Counted from the first letter of the stretch, positions 1-7,092 are shown. The stretch: 7,464 nt of DNA from Candidatus Altimarinota bacterium (GCA_017984655.1 JAGNZB010000058.1:1-7464); one strand, 5' to 3'. Program-made: numbers and translations. Notes: generated from the sequence alone by a model not told the origin.

Positions 1-951
1 CTTCACGTCTTTATATACTCTATGGTCGCCATTAATAATCTGGGTGAGGATCTTCACTCTTGCTAAGCCATTGTCAGAGTGAGGAGGATCGCTTTGTTGC
101 AGGATATCACCACCGAGACAGCCGATAGCACGCGTAGCCATGAATATTTTGAGCTCTCCAATGTCTTGCCCTTTAAAATGCCTACCGATCATTCCCATCG
201 CAGTCGCAAACATTTTTTGCGGATCACGAGCTTTTACCAGAGTCCAGTCCAAAGCACGGAGCCAGTCATACATCTTACCTTCGAATGGACAGGGGCGAAT
301 CCAATCGACTGGATCGAGCACAAATAAATGCTCTGGATTGCCAATGACATGATCACCATGAATATTGCCATGAACATGTTTGAAGAGTGCGTCCCCATAC
401 TTGGCAACCAATGCACGCCACGCTTGTTCAATTTCTTGCAATCGATCTGACGACAAGAATCGTTCTTGCACCAAGGGCGTGCCCCAATCATGTAAGCGCG
501 CAAATACCCAGTTACGATCAGTAGCAGTGATTGGCCGCTTACCATAAGCACTGTGATACATTGCCAAGAGCTGCTGATATCTATCAGCCAACTCAAAGGA
601 ACGTGAAAGGTATGTCTGGGGCTGGGTATCAAGTACCGAACTGAGAGATACACCCACAACTGCTTCCATCAAGAACCAGCCATCCCCCACGAGCTCCAGA
701 TTCGGCAACTTCATTTTGCCGGTTTCATTTTTTTGGGCTAAAGCTAATAATCGTACCTGATCGGGATCAAGCGGCTTGTGGGTAGTGGCCATCTTCAGAA
801 CTGAGACCTTTCCAGTATGAAGATTACGCACCAAATTGACACCGATGCGACCGCCCAAATAGCGTCCACTGGGATCACTGGTGAATTGGTACCCGCTTGC
901 GACCAAAGTCTCTGGCAAGGAGAAATCATCATGTACTACTTCTGCGAGCAT
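1..951 (-). CDS. APH-family phosphotransferase (aminoglycoside/choline kinase fold), C-terminus off the left edge
   Basis: The reading frame stays open from 951 to position 1, giving 317 residues with no stop. The APH kinase catalytic loop is clear: HGDHVIGN at residues 198-205, with D200 as likely catalytic base and N205 as metal ligand, then LDPVDW at 212-217, with D213 or D216 as the second metal ligand. An N-lobe strand VSVLKMA around 49-55 offers K53 for ATP, and E96 in LMEAVVG fits the hinge. The family transfers ATP gamma-phosphate to a small-molecule hydroxyl; the substrate (antibiotic, choline, sugar or other) cannot be read here. The protein is probably cytosolic, as no signal peptide is visible. 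The ATG at 951 was chosen because a typical N-lobe begins there; in-frame ATGs at 1005 and 1029 would add 18 or 26 residues. No Shine-Dalgarno is seen. It is divergent from the TPM gene. The fold is well supported; drug resistance is not. Confidence 0.85.
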   Translation of the reverse strand, partial: MLAEVVHDDFSLPETLVASGYQFTSDPSGRYLGGRIGVNLVRNLHTGKVSVLKMATTHKPLDPDQVRLLALAQKNETGKMKLPNLELVGDGWFLMEAVVGVSLSSVLDTQPQTYLSRSFELADRYQQLLAMYHSAYGKRPITATDRNWVFARLHDWGTPLVQERFLSSDRLQEIEQAWRALVAKYGDALFKHVHGNIHGDHVIGNPEHLFVLDPVDWIRPCPFEGKMYDWLRALDWTLVKARDPQKMFATAMGMIGRHFKGQDIGELKIFMATRAIGCLGGDILQQSDPPHSDNGLARVKILTQIINGDHRVYKDVK

Positions 952-1032
952 AAGATCGATTAGGAAACATAACTTACCATGACCTGCTCCACCATCCAAG
1001 CTCATCTCCCAACTCCATACGCAAGGCATATG

Positions 1033-1059
1033 CTACTCGGCGAAAGCCGAATCTGGTAG
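1033..1059. other. Hairpin with GAAA tetraloop in divergent intergenic region
   Basis: TCGGC (1037-1041) and GCCGA (1046-1050) pair perfectly around a GAAA loop, a stable GNRA tetraloop in plus-strand RNA. Outer CTAC (1033-1036) and GTAG (1056-1059) can add four pairs, with a 5-nt bulge on the 3' side. The hairpin ends 18-27 nt before the TPM-gene start and has no T-run, so it is not an intrinsic terminator. It could be a 5' leader element or a protein-binding dyad. If the upstream phosphotransferase began at 1029, the dyad would lie just outside that gene. No strong promoter could be placed for either divergent gene in 952-1077. Confidence 0.5.
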
Positions 1060-1077
1060 ATTAGAGACAACCTGATT

Positions 1078-2013
1078 ATGTTCACCAACACTATGCTCAC
1101 ACATCGCCTTATTGGTATCAGTAGTATCTTCACAGCTCTGCTCTTTGTGCAGACCACACTGGCCTATGTCAGCCCAGGTGACAATGTTGGCTATGTGAAT
1201 GACTACGCTCGCGTTCTGACCACCGAACAACGTGATGCCTTGGAAGCAAAAGTACAGAACTTTGAGCAGGCCACCACCAATGAGATTGCTGTCGTGACGA
1301 TTACCAGCTTAGAGGGGGATACGATTGAGAACTATGCGGTGAAGTTGTTTGAGGAGTGGCAGATTGGTAAGAAAAATGAAGACAATGGGGTGCTACTGCT
1401 GGTCGCCAAAGATGATCGCAAAATGCGCATTGAGGTCGGGTATGGCCTCGAACCAGTATTGCCAGATGCGACCGCCCACAACATCATTCAGACCATCATG
1501 GTTCCCGCCTTCCGTTCGAATGACTTTTATGGTGGGATTGACCAATCGGTAGACAAGATGATGCTGCATATCAGCGGAGCTATCCCCACGGTAGAAGCTA
1601 CAGTCGCCCCCAGTGAGATGTCCGGATTGCAAGACATCAACTTCCCTTTCTTGGACTCGATGCTCAACTATGTCGGCACCTTGATCTTCCTCTGTATCGC
1701 CTTCTTCATGATCAGTGCTGTCTTGATCGCACTCAAGCTTTCACGCTTTCGCTTTGTCGCAGCAGTAGCTCTGAGCTTGCTCGGCGGCATTGGAGGTTCA
1801 GTCATCTGGATGATTGCTTATCTGGCTACTTTGATCAGTATCGCGGTCACCATGGGCAGACTAGAGGAGCTGATCGAACGTCACAAAGACGATCCACCGA
1901 GTAGCTCATCATCATGGAGTGACTCAAGCTCGAGTTCTAGTAGCTCCAGTAGCTCTAGCTCTGACTTTGGTGGTGGCAGCTCAGGTGGTGGTGGTAGTAG
2001 TGGATCATGGTAA
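1078..2013 (+). CDS. Exported TPM-domain (YgcG-like) membrane protein with Ser/Gly-rich tail
   Basis: This 311-residue protein has a signal peptide at about 1-29 (hydrophobic SSIFTALLFVQTTLA). A TPM domain (PF04536, formerly DUF477) follows at about 38-165: YVNDYARVLT opening, NEIAVVTI strand, GKKNEDNGVLLLVA, the IEVGYGLE core and PAFRSNDFYGG. Membrane segments lie near 198-220 and 226-258. The tail holds serine runs at 275-279 and 283-295, then a Gly/Ser stretch ending in GSW. The TPM domain faces outside; plant relatives have phosphatase activity and take part in photosystem II repair, but the bacterial envelope role is poorly defined. LemA starts 41 bp downstream, a pairing seen in many bacteria, so the two are probably cotranscribed. 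ATG 1078 was chosen; ATG 1093 (Met6) also leaves a full signal peptide. Neither start has a Shine-Dalgarno. Confidence 0.9.
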   Translation: MFTNTMLTHRLIGISSIFTALLFVQTTLAYVSPGDNVGYVNDYARVLTTEQRDALEAKVQNFEQATTNEIAVVTITSLEGDTIENYAVKLFEEWQIGKKNEDNGVLLLVAKDDRKMRIEVGYGLEPVLPDATAHNIIQTIMVPAFRSNDFYGGIDQSVDKMMLHISGAIPTVEATVAPSEMSGLQDINFPFLDSMLNYVGTLIFLCIAFFMISAVLIALKLSRFRFVAAVALSLLGGIGGSVIWMIAYLATLISIAVTMGRLEELIERHKDDPPSSSSSWSDSSSSSSSSSSSSSDFGGGSSGGGGSSGSW

Positions 2014-2054
2014 AAGTCCCAGTTCGTGCTACTTTATTGTCATAAACATTTTCT

Positions 2055-2630
2055 ATGAAAAAGATTGGAATCATTCTTGGTGTGATCGTGCTAGGGGTCA
2101 TCCTCGTTGGTAGTTATCTGAGCAGTACTTACAATACCTTCATTCGCTCAGAAGAGACGGTCAATCGTCAGTGGGCGCAGGTAGAGACACAATACCAACG
2201 CCGCTATGACTTGATCCCAAACTTAGTCACCTCCGTCAAAGGTGTTCTTAACCAAGAGCAAGAAGTGTTTGGTGCTATCGCAGACGCGCGCACTCGTTAT
2301 GCAGGCGCTAGTACTCCCGACCAGAAAGCAGCGGCAGCCAATGATCTCGAATCCAATATCGGCCGCCTCTTGGTCGTAGTCGAAAACTATCCTCAGCTCC
2401 GTTCATCTGAAACGGTACAGACTTTGATGGCCCAGCTCGAAGGCACAGAAAACCGCATCAATGTTGAACGCCAACGCTACAATGATGATGTTAGTACGTT
2501 CAACACCTACTTCCGCCGCATTCCCCAACGCTGGATTGGTGGCTTATTTGGCTTCACTGAGAAGCATTATTTTGAGGCCACTGATGTCGCCCAGACAGTT
2601 CCTTCTGTAGACTTGGATCTGACGAAGTAA
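2055..2630 (+). CDS. lemA: LemA family protein
   Basis: This 191-residue protein is close to the usual LemA length (PF04011). A short KK-led N-terminus precedes one membrane helix at about 4-23. The helical signature follows: SEETVNRQWAQVETQYQRR (32-50) and YDLIPNLV (51-58), then ENYPQLRSSETVQTLMAQLE (110-129) and ENRINVERQRYND (132-144). The C-terminus FEATDVAQTVPSVDL is also typical. LemA proteins are membrane-anchored, long-helix proteins exposed outside the cytoplasm, and their biochemical role is unsettled. The name comes from a Listeria protein and implies no function here. It follows the TPM gene by 41 bp without an intervening terminator and is followed by a strong one, so the pair forms a bicistronic unit. 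The leader before the ATG is A/T-rich (CATAAACATTTTCT) with no Shine-Dalgarno. Confidence 0.95.
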   Translation: MKKIGIILGVIVLGVILVGSYLSSTYNTFIRSEETVNRQWAQVETQYQRRYDLIPNLVTSVKGVLNQEQEVFGAIADARTRYAGASTPDQKAAAANDLESNIGRLLVVVENYPQLRSSETVQTLMAQLEGTENRINVERQRYNDDVSTFNTYFRRIPQRWIGGLFGFTEKHYFEATDVAQTVPSVDLDLTK

Positions 2631-2654
2631 TTGATCACACTAGCTGAAGACAAC

Positions 2655-2688
2655 AAAAAAGAGCGGCCATTTGGCTCTCTCTTTTTTT
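2655..2688. terminator. Bidirectional intrinsic terminator between convergent genes
   Basis: Arms AGAGC (2660-2664) and GCTCT (2674-2678) enclose GGCCATTTG, which can form inner GCC/GGC pairs instead. Six A's lie on the left (2655-2660) and seven T's on the right (2682-2688). Plus-strand RNA therefore ends with a U-tract for the TPM/lemA operon, and minus-strand RNA ends with one for the gene stopping at 2709. It lies 24 bp after the lemA stop and 20 bp after the convergent stop. Confidence 0.85.
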
Positions 2689-2708
2689 ATAGCCCCCAAC
2701 AAAATCTT

Positions 2709-3146
2709 TTAGCGCAAACGAACAAGAATTGCTCCCTCACAAGCATGCTGATAACGACGTCCTTGGGCCAAGGTACAACCTTCGATACGCACTGCATTTG
2801 CAGTAGTACCAGCCACAAATTCTAGATAATGGGCAGCCTCGCCATTGGTATTGGTAGTAGTAATGCTCACTGGAGCCTGGCCACTGCTATCGACATAAGC
2901 CCCATTGACCAAACGCATAGCAGTCGCTTTGACTTGCGTCTCTACATTGGGACCATCGGCAATAATATCTACACGGACCACACTCGACCCAATACTGTTC
3001 GCATCGAAGCTAAGACACTGAGGCTGATCGGGATCAAAACTAGAACAAGCAGGAGTTGCTACAGCACTGAGGACTAGAGCAACAAGAGCGCGAGCAGAAG
3101 AAATTGATCGTCTTGGTGCACTGGTAAGTGAAGGTGTTCGATGCAT
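2709..3146 (-). CDS. Small exported four-cysteine protein, possible lipoprotein, function unknown
   Basis: I do not recognise a family. The 145-residue product opens with a basic stretch (RTPSLTSAPRR) and a hydrophobic core ARALVALVLSAVA (about 18-30), then TPAC at 31-34. C34 could be lipidated, but TPAC is a poor lipobox because -3 is Thr; signal peptidase I cleavage after A33 is the alternative. The mature part is rich in Ser, Thr, Val and Ala, looks beta-stranded, and carries C44, C124 and C136 besides C34. It ends in basic VRLR. An in-frame TTG at 3173 would give 154 residues, but that codon overlaps the -10 box of the promoter at 3172-3200, so ATG 3146 is preferred, with a leader of about 19 nt. 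It converges on lemA and shares its terminator. The exported nature is fairly clear; lipidation is uncertain. Confidence 0.7.
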   Translation of the reverse strand: MHRTPSLTSAPRRSISSARALVALVLSAVATPACSSFDPDQPQCLSFDANSIGSSVVRVDIIADGPNVETQVKATAMRLVNGAYVDSSGQAPVSITTTNTNGEAAHYLEFVAGTTANAVRIEGCTLAQGRRYQHACEGAILVRLR

Positions 3147-3171
3147 AAATGAAAATAAATTTTTGCTAGGC

Positions 3172-3200
3172 AATGTACCACCATTTCAAACAACTGGCAA
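3172..3200 (-). promoter_or_regulatory. Sigma-70-like promoter for the small exported protein gene
   Basis: Read on the minus strand, TTGCCA (3200-3195) matches TTGACA at five of six bases. A 17-bp spacer follows, then TACATT (3177-3172), which matches TATAAT at four of six. Transcription would start near 3165, leaving a short A/T-rich leader before ATG 3146. The box overlaps the alternative TTG start, which argues against that start. Confidence 0.55.
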
Positions 3201-3236
3201 CAAAGCCATTTACTAGTCCCCCCTTTCAAAACTGTC

Positions 3237-3266
3237 CTGGCATTAGGGTGCTAAGAGTGATATGGT
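3237..3266 (+). promoter_or_regulatory. Candidate extended -10 promoter for the coiled-coil protein gene
   Basis: CTGGCA (3237-3242, four of six matches) is followed by an 18-bp spacer and TATGGT (3261-3266, four of six). TGA lies directly upstream of the hexamer, giving an extended -10 (TGn). The start would fall near 3273, about 17 nt before the ATG. It is divergent from the promoter at 3172-3200, and their -35 boxes lie about 36 bp apart, so one regulator could affect both. Confidence 0.35.
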
Positions 3267-3289
3267 AAAAGTCAATTAACTTACACTGT

Positions 3290-4144
3290 ATGGCTGTTAA
3301 TTTTCCTCATGATAGTGTGCCGCCAGAAGAATCTCAGCTACTCAAACCGGTAAGATTTAGCGTAACAAACATTGTGGAAAATTTTCTGGAGAGCTTAGCT
3401 GAAGCTGAAAGAAATGGGCGAGTAGCAGTAGCACGGGTGTTGGCTGACACTACGAGTAAATATCGGTCCCGAATTATGATTAGTTACGTCTTGGCTTTCT
3501 CGGCATGTGTGATCGCAGCAGCAAGTGGCTATCGAGTGATGAAGGACGGCGGTACTATTCAGAGCTTACAAAACGCTGTTCTAGCACGAGACCTGCAGAA
3601 CATCAGACTCAGCCTCCAAGGTCACAGCACGAACATCGACAGCACTCGCACCGCCACCTACGCTACGCCAGAGGACCTCACCCTGAGCCGACGGAATTTA
3701 TTATCAACAAACAGCGAACTAACTATTCAAAGCCGCCGTATCCAACAGCTAGAAGCCCAAACAAGACGAAATCATGCATTGCATCAAGAACACCTCCAAC
3801 TCAGTGGTTTGGTGAATCGGCTCCAGGTGGACACCATCGCTTTGCTTGAATCGATGTCTTTAGTGGAAAGCGATTTACGCACCGCTCAATCAAATCGATC
3901 CGAACAGCTGCGCACCAACCCATTAGCTTTAGCTGCAGCAGAAACTCGAGCGCGGAGTCTGCCTTGTAATAATGATGCCCTACTAGCTAGTTGTAGTGGC
4001 CCTCTCGAGGGTATTGTTTGTTATGCATTTACCCCACCCGATCCCAGAAGAGCGCACTGTGAGCTGGTAAAGCCCCGCTGCCGCGAATGCAATCTCCCAG
4101 CGCCAAGAACGACAACCACTACTAGCCTCACCAACAATCACTAA
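3290..4144 (+). CDS. Single-pass membrane coiled-coil protein with six-cysteine C-terminal part, function unknown
   Basis: I do not recognise a family. The 284 residues divide into four parts: a soluble N-terminus (1-60) with an acidic helix ENFLESLAEAERNGR; one hydrophobic helix at about 62-82 (IMISYVLAFSACVIAAASGY); a Gln/Arg/Leu-rich helical region at about 86-222 that looks like coiled coil; and a short cysteine-rich part (226-267) followed by a Thr/Asn tail. The cysteines are C226, C235, C244, C257, C264 and C267, the last two forming CREC. Basic residues before the helix (KYRSR) suggest the N-terminus is cytoplasmic and the cysteine part is outside, where three disulfides are possible. 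If the topology is reversed, a metal site is possible. The start sits in an A/T-rich leader without a Shine-Dalgarno. It is divergent from the small exported protein. The frame is convincing because heptad-like helix, membrane helix and cysteine clustering all coincide; the role is unknown. Confidence 0.75.
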   Translation: MAVNFPHDSVPPEESQLLKPVRFSVTNIVENFLESLAEAERNGRVAVARVLADTTSKYRSRIMISYVLAFSACVIAAASGYRVMKDGGTIQSLQNAVLARDLQNIRLSLQGHSTNIDSTRTATYATPEDLTLSRRNLLSTNSELTIQSRRIQQLEAQTRRNHALHQEHLQLSGLVNRLQVDTIALLESMSLVESDLRTAQSNRSEQLRTNPLALAAAETRARSLPCNNDALLASCSGPLEGIVCYAFTPPDPRRAHCELVKPRCRECNLPAPRTTTTTSLTNNH

Positions 4145-4163
4145 TGGCTTATTTTCTGCTCAA

Positions 4164-4183
4164 GAAAAATAGCAATAGATTGC
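4164..4183 (-). terminator. Weak intrinsic terminator candidate for the exporter/hydrolase unit
   Basis: On the minus strand, GCAATCTATTGC (4183-4172) forms a four-pair stem with a TCTA loop. TATTTTTC follows directly. It lies about 75 bp beyond the hydrolase stop in the 115-bp convergent gap 4145-4259. A second short dyad, CTTC/GAAG at 4191-4204, has no T-run. I see no plus-strand terminator for the coiled-coil gene here. Confidence 0.35.
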
Positions 4184-4259
4184 CAACTCAACTTCGGCGC
4201 TGAAGCAGTAGCTTGTGAGGAACTCTCAGATCTCGCTCAGAAACAAAGCCCATCCACCA

Positions 4260-5129
4260 CTACTGCTGTAACCATGACACAATAGTAGCCGCTAACTCAG
4301 CTTCAGCACCGAAGTAGCTATGGGGTGCTTTGGCAATGACAGACTCGGTATAATCAGTACAGGCAGAACATTTTTGTTTGAGTATTGCCATCGCCTCAGG
4401 AATAGGAATGGTGACAGCATCATCCAGCTCCCCCATCACGGCCAAGATTGGTACATGGAGTTTTGATAAAACCGATGGAGCTTGGGGACGAGTAAAATTA
4501 AACACATCGATCTCATTGCCAGGTAGGCTAAAGTCGAGCATTGTTTTGGCTGAGAGCCAGTAGCTTCCCCAGATCACCTTGGGCGGTAGTTGGTCAGGAT
4601 TGCCAGCGGCAACCAGCTTTTTTGCTTCTTCGACAAAGCGCATATAGTCAGGATCAGCCTCAGCCAGCCCAACCATGTCTGGTGGAGAAAGCAAGATCAG
4701 TTTCCTGACCCGAAGATCGTCCTTTTGAGCACAGTAGTAGGCAATCTTCACCGCTCCCAGACTATGCCCCTGCAAAACAATCTCCTGATAACCGGCAGCG
4801 ACCAGATAATCAATCGCCGCTTCGATATCAAATAAACATTCTGCAAATACTTCATAGGCATTGCCCACGCGGCGATAGTGTTCTTGCTCACCGACAACAG
4901 GAATATCAGCGATGTAGTCGTGACCACGATTATTGATCGCAAAAAATGCCCACCCATGAGCGGTATTCTGCCTAGCCATTTCAGGATAGAAAGCATTTTC
5001 ATAGTTGTTCCCTGACATACCATGCACATGCAAAATAACACGATTGGTCGCTTCCGTCGGTTCATACAATAATCCTTGCAGGATCAAATCATCTTTTGTT
5101 TGGAATCGTACTAATGAAGTCTGCATCAT
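4260..5129 (-). CDS. Alpha/beta hydrolase fold serine hydrolase
   Basis: The 289 residues show the alpha/beta hydrolase core. VILHVHGMSG (31-40) supplies the HG oxyanion-hole strand and loop, and FFAINNRGHD (62-71) is the next strand. GHSLGA (121-126) is the nucleophile elbow with S123. VPILAVMGELDDAV (226-239) carries the acid residue D236 or D237, and APHSYFG (268-274) the catalytic H270. It should cleave an ester, amide or similar bond; the substrate is not visible. No signal peptide is seen, so it is probably cytosolic. A cap insertion around 152-215 is rich in charged and aromatic residues. Its ATG lies 7 bp after the ABC transporter stop on the same strand, so both are probably on one mRNA and may be translationally coupled. 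Met1 and Met2 are adjacent ATGs and the true start could be either. The stop is TAG. Confidence 0.9.
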   Translation of the reverse strand: MMQTSLVRFQTKDDLILQGLLYEPTEATNRVILHVHGMSGNNYENAFYPEMARQNTAHGWAFFAINNRGHDYIADIPVVGEQEHYRRVGNAYEVFAECLFDIEAAIDYLVAAGYQEIVLQGHSLGAVKIAYYCAQKDDLRVRKLILLSPPDMVGLAEADPDYMRFVEEAKKLVAAGNPDQLPPKVIWGSYWLSAKTMLDFSLPGNEIDVFNFTRPQAPSVLSKLHVPILAVMGELDDAVTIPIPEAMAILKQKCSACTDYTESVIAKAPHSYFGAEAELAATIVSWLQQ

Positions 5130-5136
5130 AAAGTAG

Positions 5137-6894
5137 TTATTTACTGGCTAAGAAACCATGAGCCTGGAGTGACACCATTTCCTGATATAGCGAACATGTC
5201 TTCAACAATTCTGGATGTTTGCCCACCGCGATCACTCGCCCCTGATCAAGCACCACAATCTTATCACAGTGCTGTACTGTAGAGAGACGATGAGCAATAA
5301 TGATTGCCGTCCGATCCTTGATCAGATTGAGAATACCACGCTGAACCTCCCGTTCTGTAATACTATCAAGAGCACTAGTCGCTTCATCCAGAATCACGAT
5401 GCGAGGATTTTTGAGCAATGCCCGAGCGATGGCCACTCTTTGTTTCTCACCACCAGAGAGCCGCACCCCTCGCTCCCCGACGATAGAGTGATACTTCTTG
5501 GCCAGTGACTCTATAAAACCAGCTGCAAAGGATTGTTCAGCAGCATGCACCACCTGCTTCGTAGTAGCGTTTGGTGTGCCATAGCGAATATTATTCAAGA
5601 TACTGTCGTGAAACAAAGTATTTTCTTGCCAGACCACCCCAAAATGGGAACGCAAATTTTCATAATCCCAGTCCCGAAGATCGACCCCATCGAGCTCAAT
5701 CCGCCCCTTGTTGATATCGTAAAAACGCATCAATAACAAAGCAATCGTCGATTTGCCAGCACCTGAATGTCCCACCAAAGCGACTTTCTCTCCCGGCTCA
5801 CAGACCAATGAGAAGTTTTTCAAAACCGACCGTTCTTCATTGTAGGAGAAGAACACGTTCTTGAAGGTAAGTTTCCCCAGTACCTGAGTCTGTCGATGAG
5901 GATTATGACTGAGTGGTATGGCTGGAGTAGTGTTCAACACTGACATCAGCAAACGAAATTTCTCACCATTGGCCTGAATATCCCGAATATTCGCCTTGAT
6001 AATTTGCACAGGCACCAACAAACGAGTAAGAATATTGAGAAAGAGCAGCATAGTACCAATGGTGATGCTGCCATCACGAATCAACAAATAACCATAAAAA
6101 AGAATCACACCCTGAGATATGGTGTTGATCTCCACCATATCTGAGAGTACCCAGATCTTGCTCGACTGATAGGTATAATCGAGAGCTTCAGTGCTCAGCT
6201 TTTTGATCCGATTGATCTCCCGATGTTCTTGATGAAATGATTTGGTGGTGATGATGTTATGAAAAACATCGCCAATATAGCCAAACAAGCGCTGCCATGC
6301 TTCCTGATGTTTCTTAATGAACGGAGTGGTAATTCTAGCAATATAAAACTGCCACGCAGCATGCAGAGGCACCACAATCAGACAGGTAATGGTCAACGCC
6401 GGACTCTGCGTCCAGGCAAACACAATCAAGACAAAGAACGACACACATGGCAACAAAATCTGCTCAAAAAACAGATGCCCCAATTGGCTATAAGCCTCCA
6501 GACCATCATCAAGCATCTTCATCAACTCACCAGATTTCTTACGAGCAAAGAAACTATAATTAAACCGCAAGATTTTCTCGTACCCCTGATGCAAAGCAGC
6601 AATATAAGTTGGGTTGGAAAGCTGCGTCCAATAATACCAATCCTTGTACGACAAAATCAGATGATCACCATAAGACAATCCCGCCCACAACAAAATCAAA
6701 GCCCCAGGCGACCAACTCCCCGACACCACAGTCTGATCAGCAAACAATGCCACCAAGGCATCAATCGCCAGTTTGTAGACATATGGCTGGATCACATTGA
6801 GCGCGATCGCCACCAAAGCCAAACCAATATACCAAGCGAGTCGTCCTGGATATTTCCGCACAGCTCGCAGTGTCGCCTGGATGATTGCCCACAT
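5137..6894 (-). CDS. ABC exporter half-transporter (membrane domain fused to ATPase)
   Basis: The 585 residues have the usual length and order of a type IV (B-family) exporter. A six-helix membrane domain spans about 15-300, with helices near 21-43, 62-82, 142-160, 168-185, 258-275 and 279-298. The nucleotide-binding domain spans about 340-580. Motifs are intact: A-loop Tyr Y351, Walker A GHSGAGKST (375-383), Q-loop Q423, X-loop VGERG (472-476), signature LSGGE (479-483), Walker B IVILDE (499-504) with catalytic E504, D-loop SALD (507-510) and H-loop H535. It should dimerise in the inner membrane and export a substrate using ATP. A complete catalytic set and no second half-transporter nearby favour a homodimer. 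Lipid, drug or peptide cannot be distinguished. The hydrolase follows 7 bp later in the same unit. The leader lacks a Shine-Dalgarno. Confidence 0.95.
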   Translation of the reverse strand: MWAIIQATLRAVRKYPGRLAWYIGLALVAIALNVIQPYVYKLAIDALVALFADQTVVSGSWSPGALILLWAGLSYGDHLILSYKDWYYWTQLSNPTYIAALHQGYEKILRFNYSFFARKKSGELMKMLDDGLEAYSQLGHLFFEQILLPCVSFFVLIVFAWTQSPALTITCLIVVPLHAAWQFYIARITTPFIKKHQEAWQRLFGYIGDVFHNIITTKSFHQEHREINRIKKLSTEALDYTYQSSKIWVLSDMVEINTISQGVILFYGYLLIRDGSITIGTMLLFLNILTRLLVPVQIIKANIRDIQANGEKFRLLMSVLNTTPAIPLSHNPHRQTQVLGKLTFKNVFFSYNEERSVLKNFSLVCEPGEKVALVGHSGAGKSTIALLLMRFYDINKGRIELDGVDLRDWDYENLRSHFGVVWQENTLFHDSILNNIRYGTPNATTKQVVHAAEQSFAAGFIESLAKKYHSIVGERGVRLSGGEKQRVAIARALLKNPRIVILDEATSALDSITEREVQRGILNLIKDRTAIIIAHRLSTVQHCDKIVVLDQGRVIAVGKHPELLKTCSLYQEMVSLQAHGFLASK

Positions 6895-6903
6895 AGAAAT
6901 CTG

Positions 6904-6933
6904 CTAATAAAGTGATTGCAAATAGAGTAGCAA
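6904..6933 (-). promoter_or_regulatory. Possible promoter for the ABC exporter/hydrolase operon
   Basis: On the minus strand, TTGCTA (6933-6928, four of six matches) is followed by an 18-bp spacer and TATTAG (6909-6904, four of six). The -10 ends 9 nt before the ATG, so the transcript would be almost leaderless. The region is A/T-rich and other placements are possible. Confidence 0.3.
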
Positions 6934-6956
6934 GAAAACCGAGTTGATTGTAGAAG

Positions 6957-6987
6957 AATTACAAATTACAAATTATAAATTACAAAT
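6957..6987. repeat. Heptamer tandem array, AATTACA x4
   Basis: Four consecutive 7-bp units begin at 6957, 6964, 6971 and 6978. They read AATTACA except the third, AATTATA, and a partial AAT follows. The array lies about 60 bp upstream of the ABC exporter start, beyond its candidate promoter. Confidence 0.85.
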
Positions 6988-7030
6988 GAGGCTCAGGACT
7001 CGAGAGTGTCTTGTGGGTTTGCAGTACTTG

Positions 7031-7071
7031 CCGGGATACTCGGCAGGATCCTTCGCAATGCTCAGGATGAC
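7031..7071 (-). repeat. 41-bp dispersed repeat, copy A (inverted relative to copy B)
   Basis: Read on the minus strand it starts GTCATCCTGA and continues, after 8 variable bases, with AAGGATCCTGCCGAGTATC and then CCGG. Copy B at 7245-7285 has the same length, and the 10-bp and 19-bp blocks are identical. On the plus strand, GCCGGG-ATA-CTCGGC (7030-7044) makes a six-pair hairpin that includes one G-U pair. Confidence 0.85.
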
Positions 7072-7092
7072 TGAGAAGAAGGAGCAGGGCTC

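Noticed and set aside
234..659. Minus-strand open frame of 141 codons
   Set aside because: It overlaps the phosphotransferase in another frame; the kinase motifs lie in the frame that runs off the left edge.
3144..3173. TTG start at 3173 and a twin-arginine signal for the small exported protein
   Set aside because: The TTG overlaps the -10 box, and the RR pair lacks the S-R-R-x-F-L-K context, so an ordinary Sec-type or lipoprotein signal from ATG 3146 is simpler.
6259..6915. Plus-strand open frame of 218 codons
   Set aside because: It is antisense to the ABC exporter, whose motifs are complete; the product is basic and Gln/His-rich without a domain.
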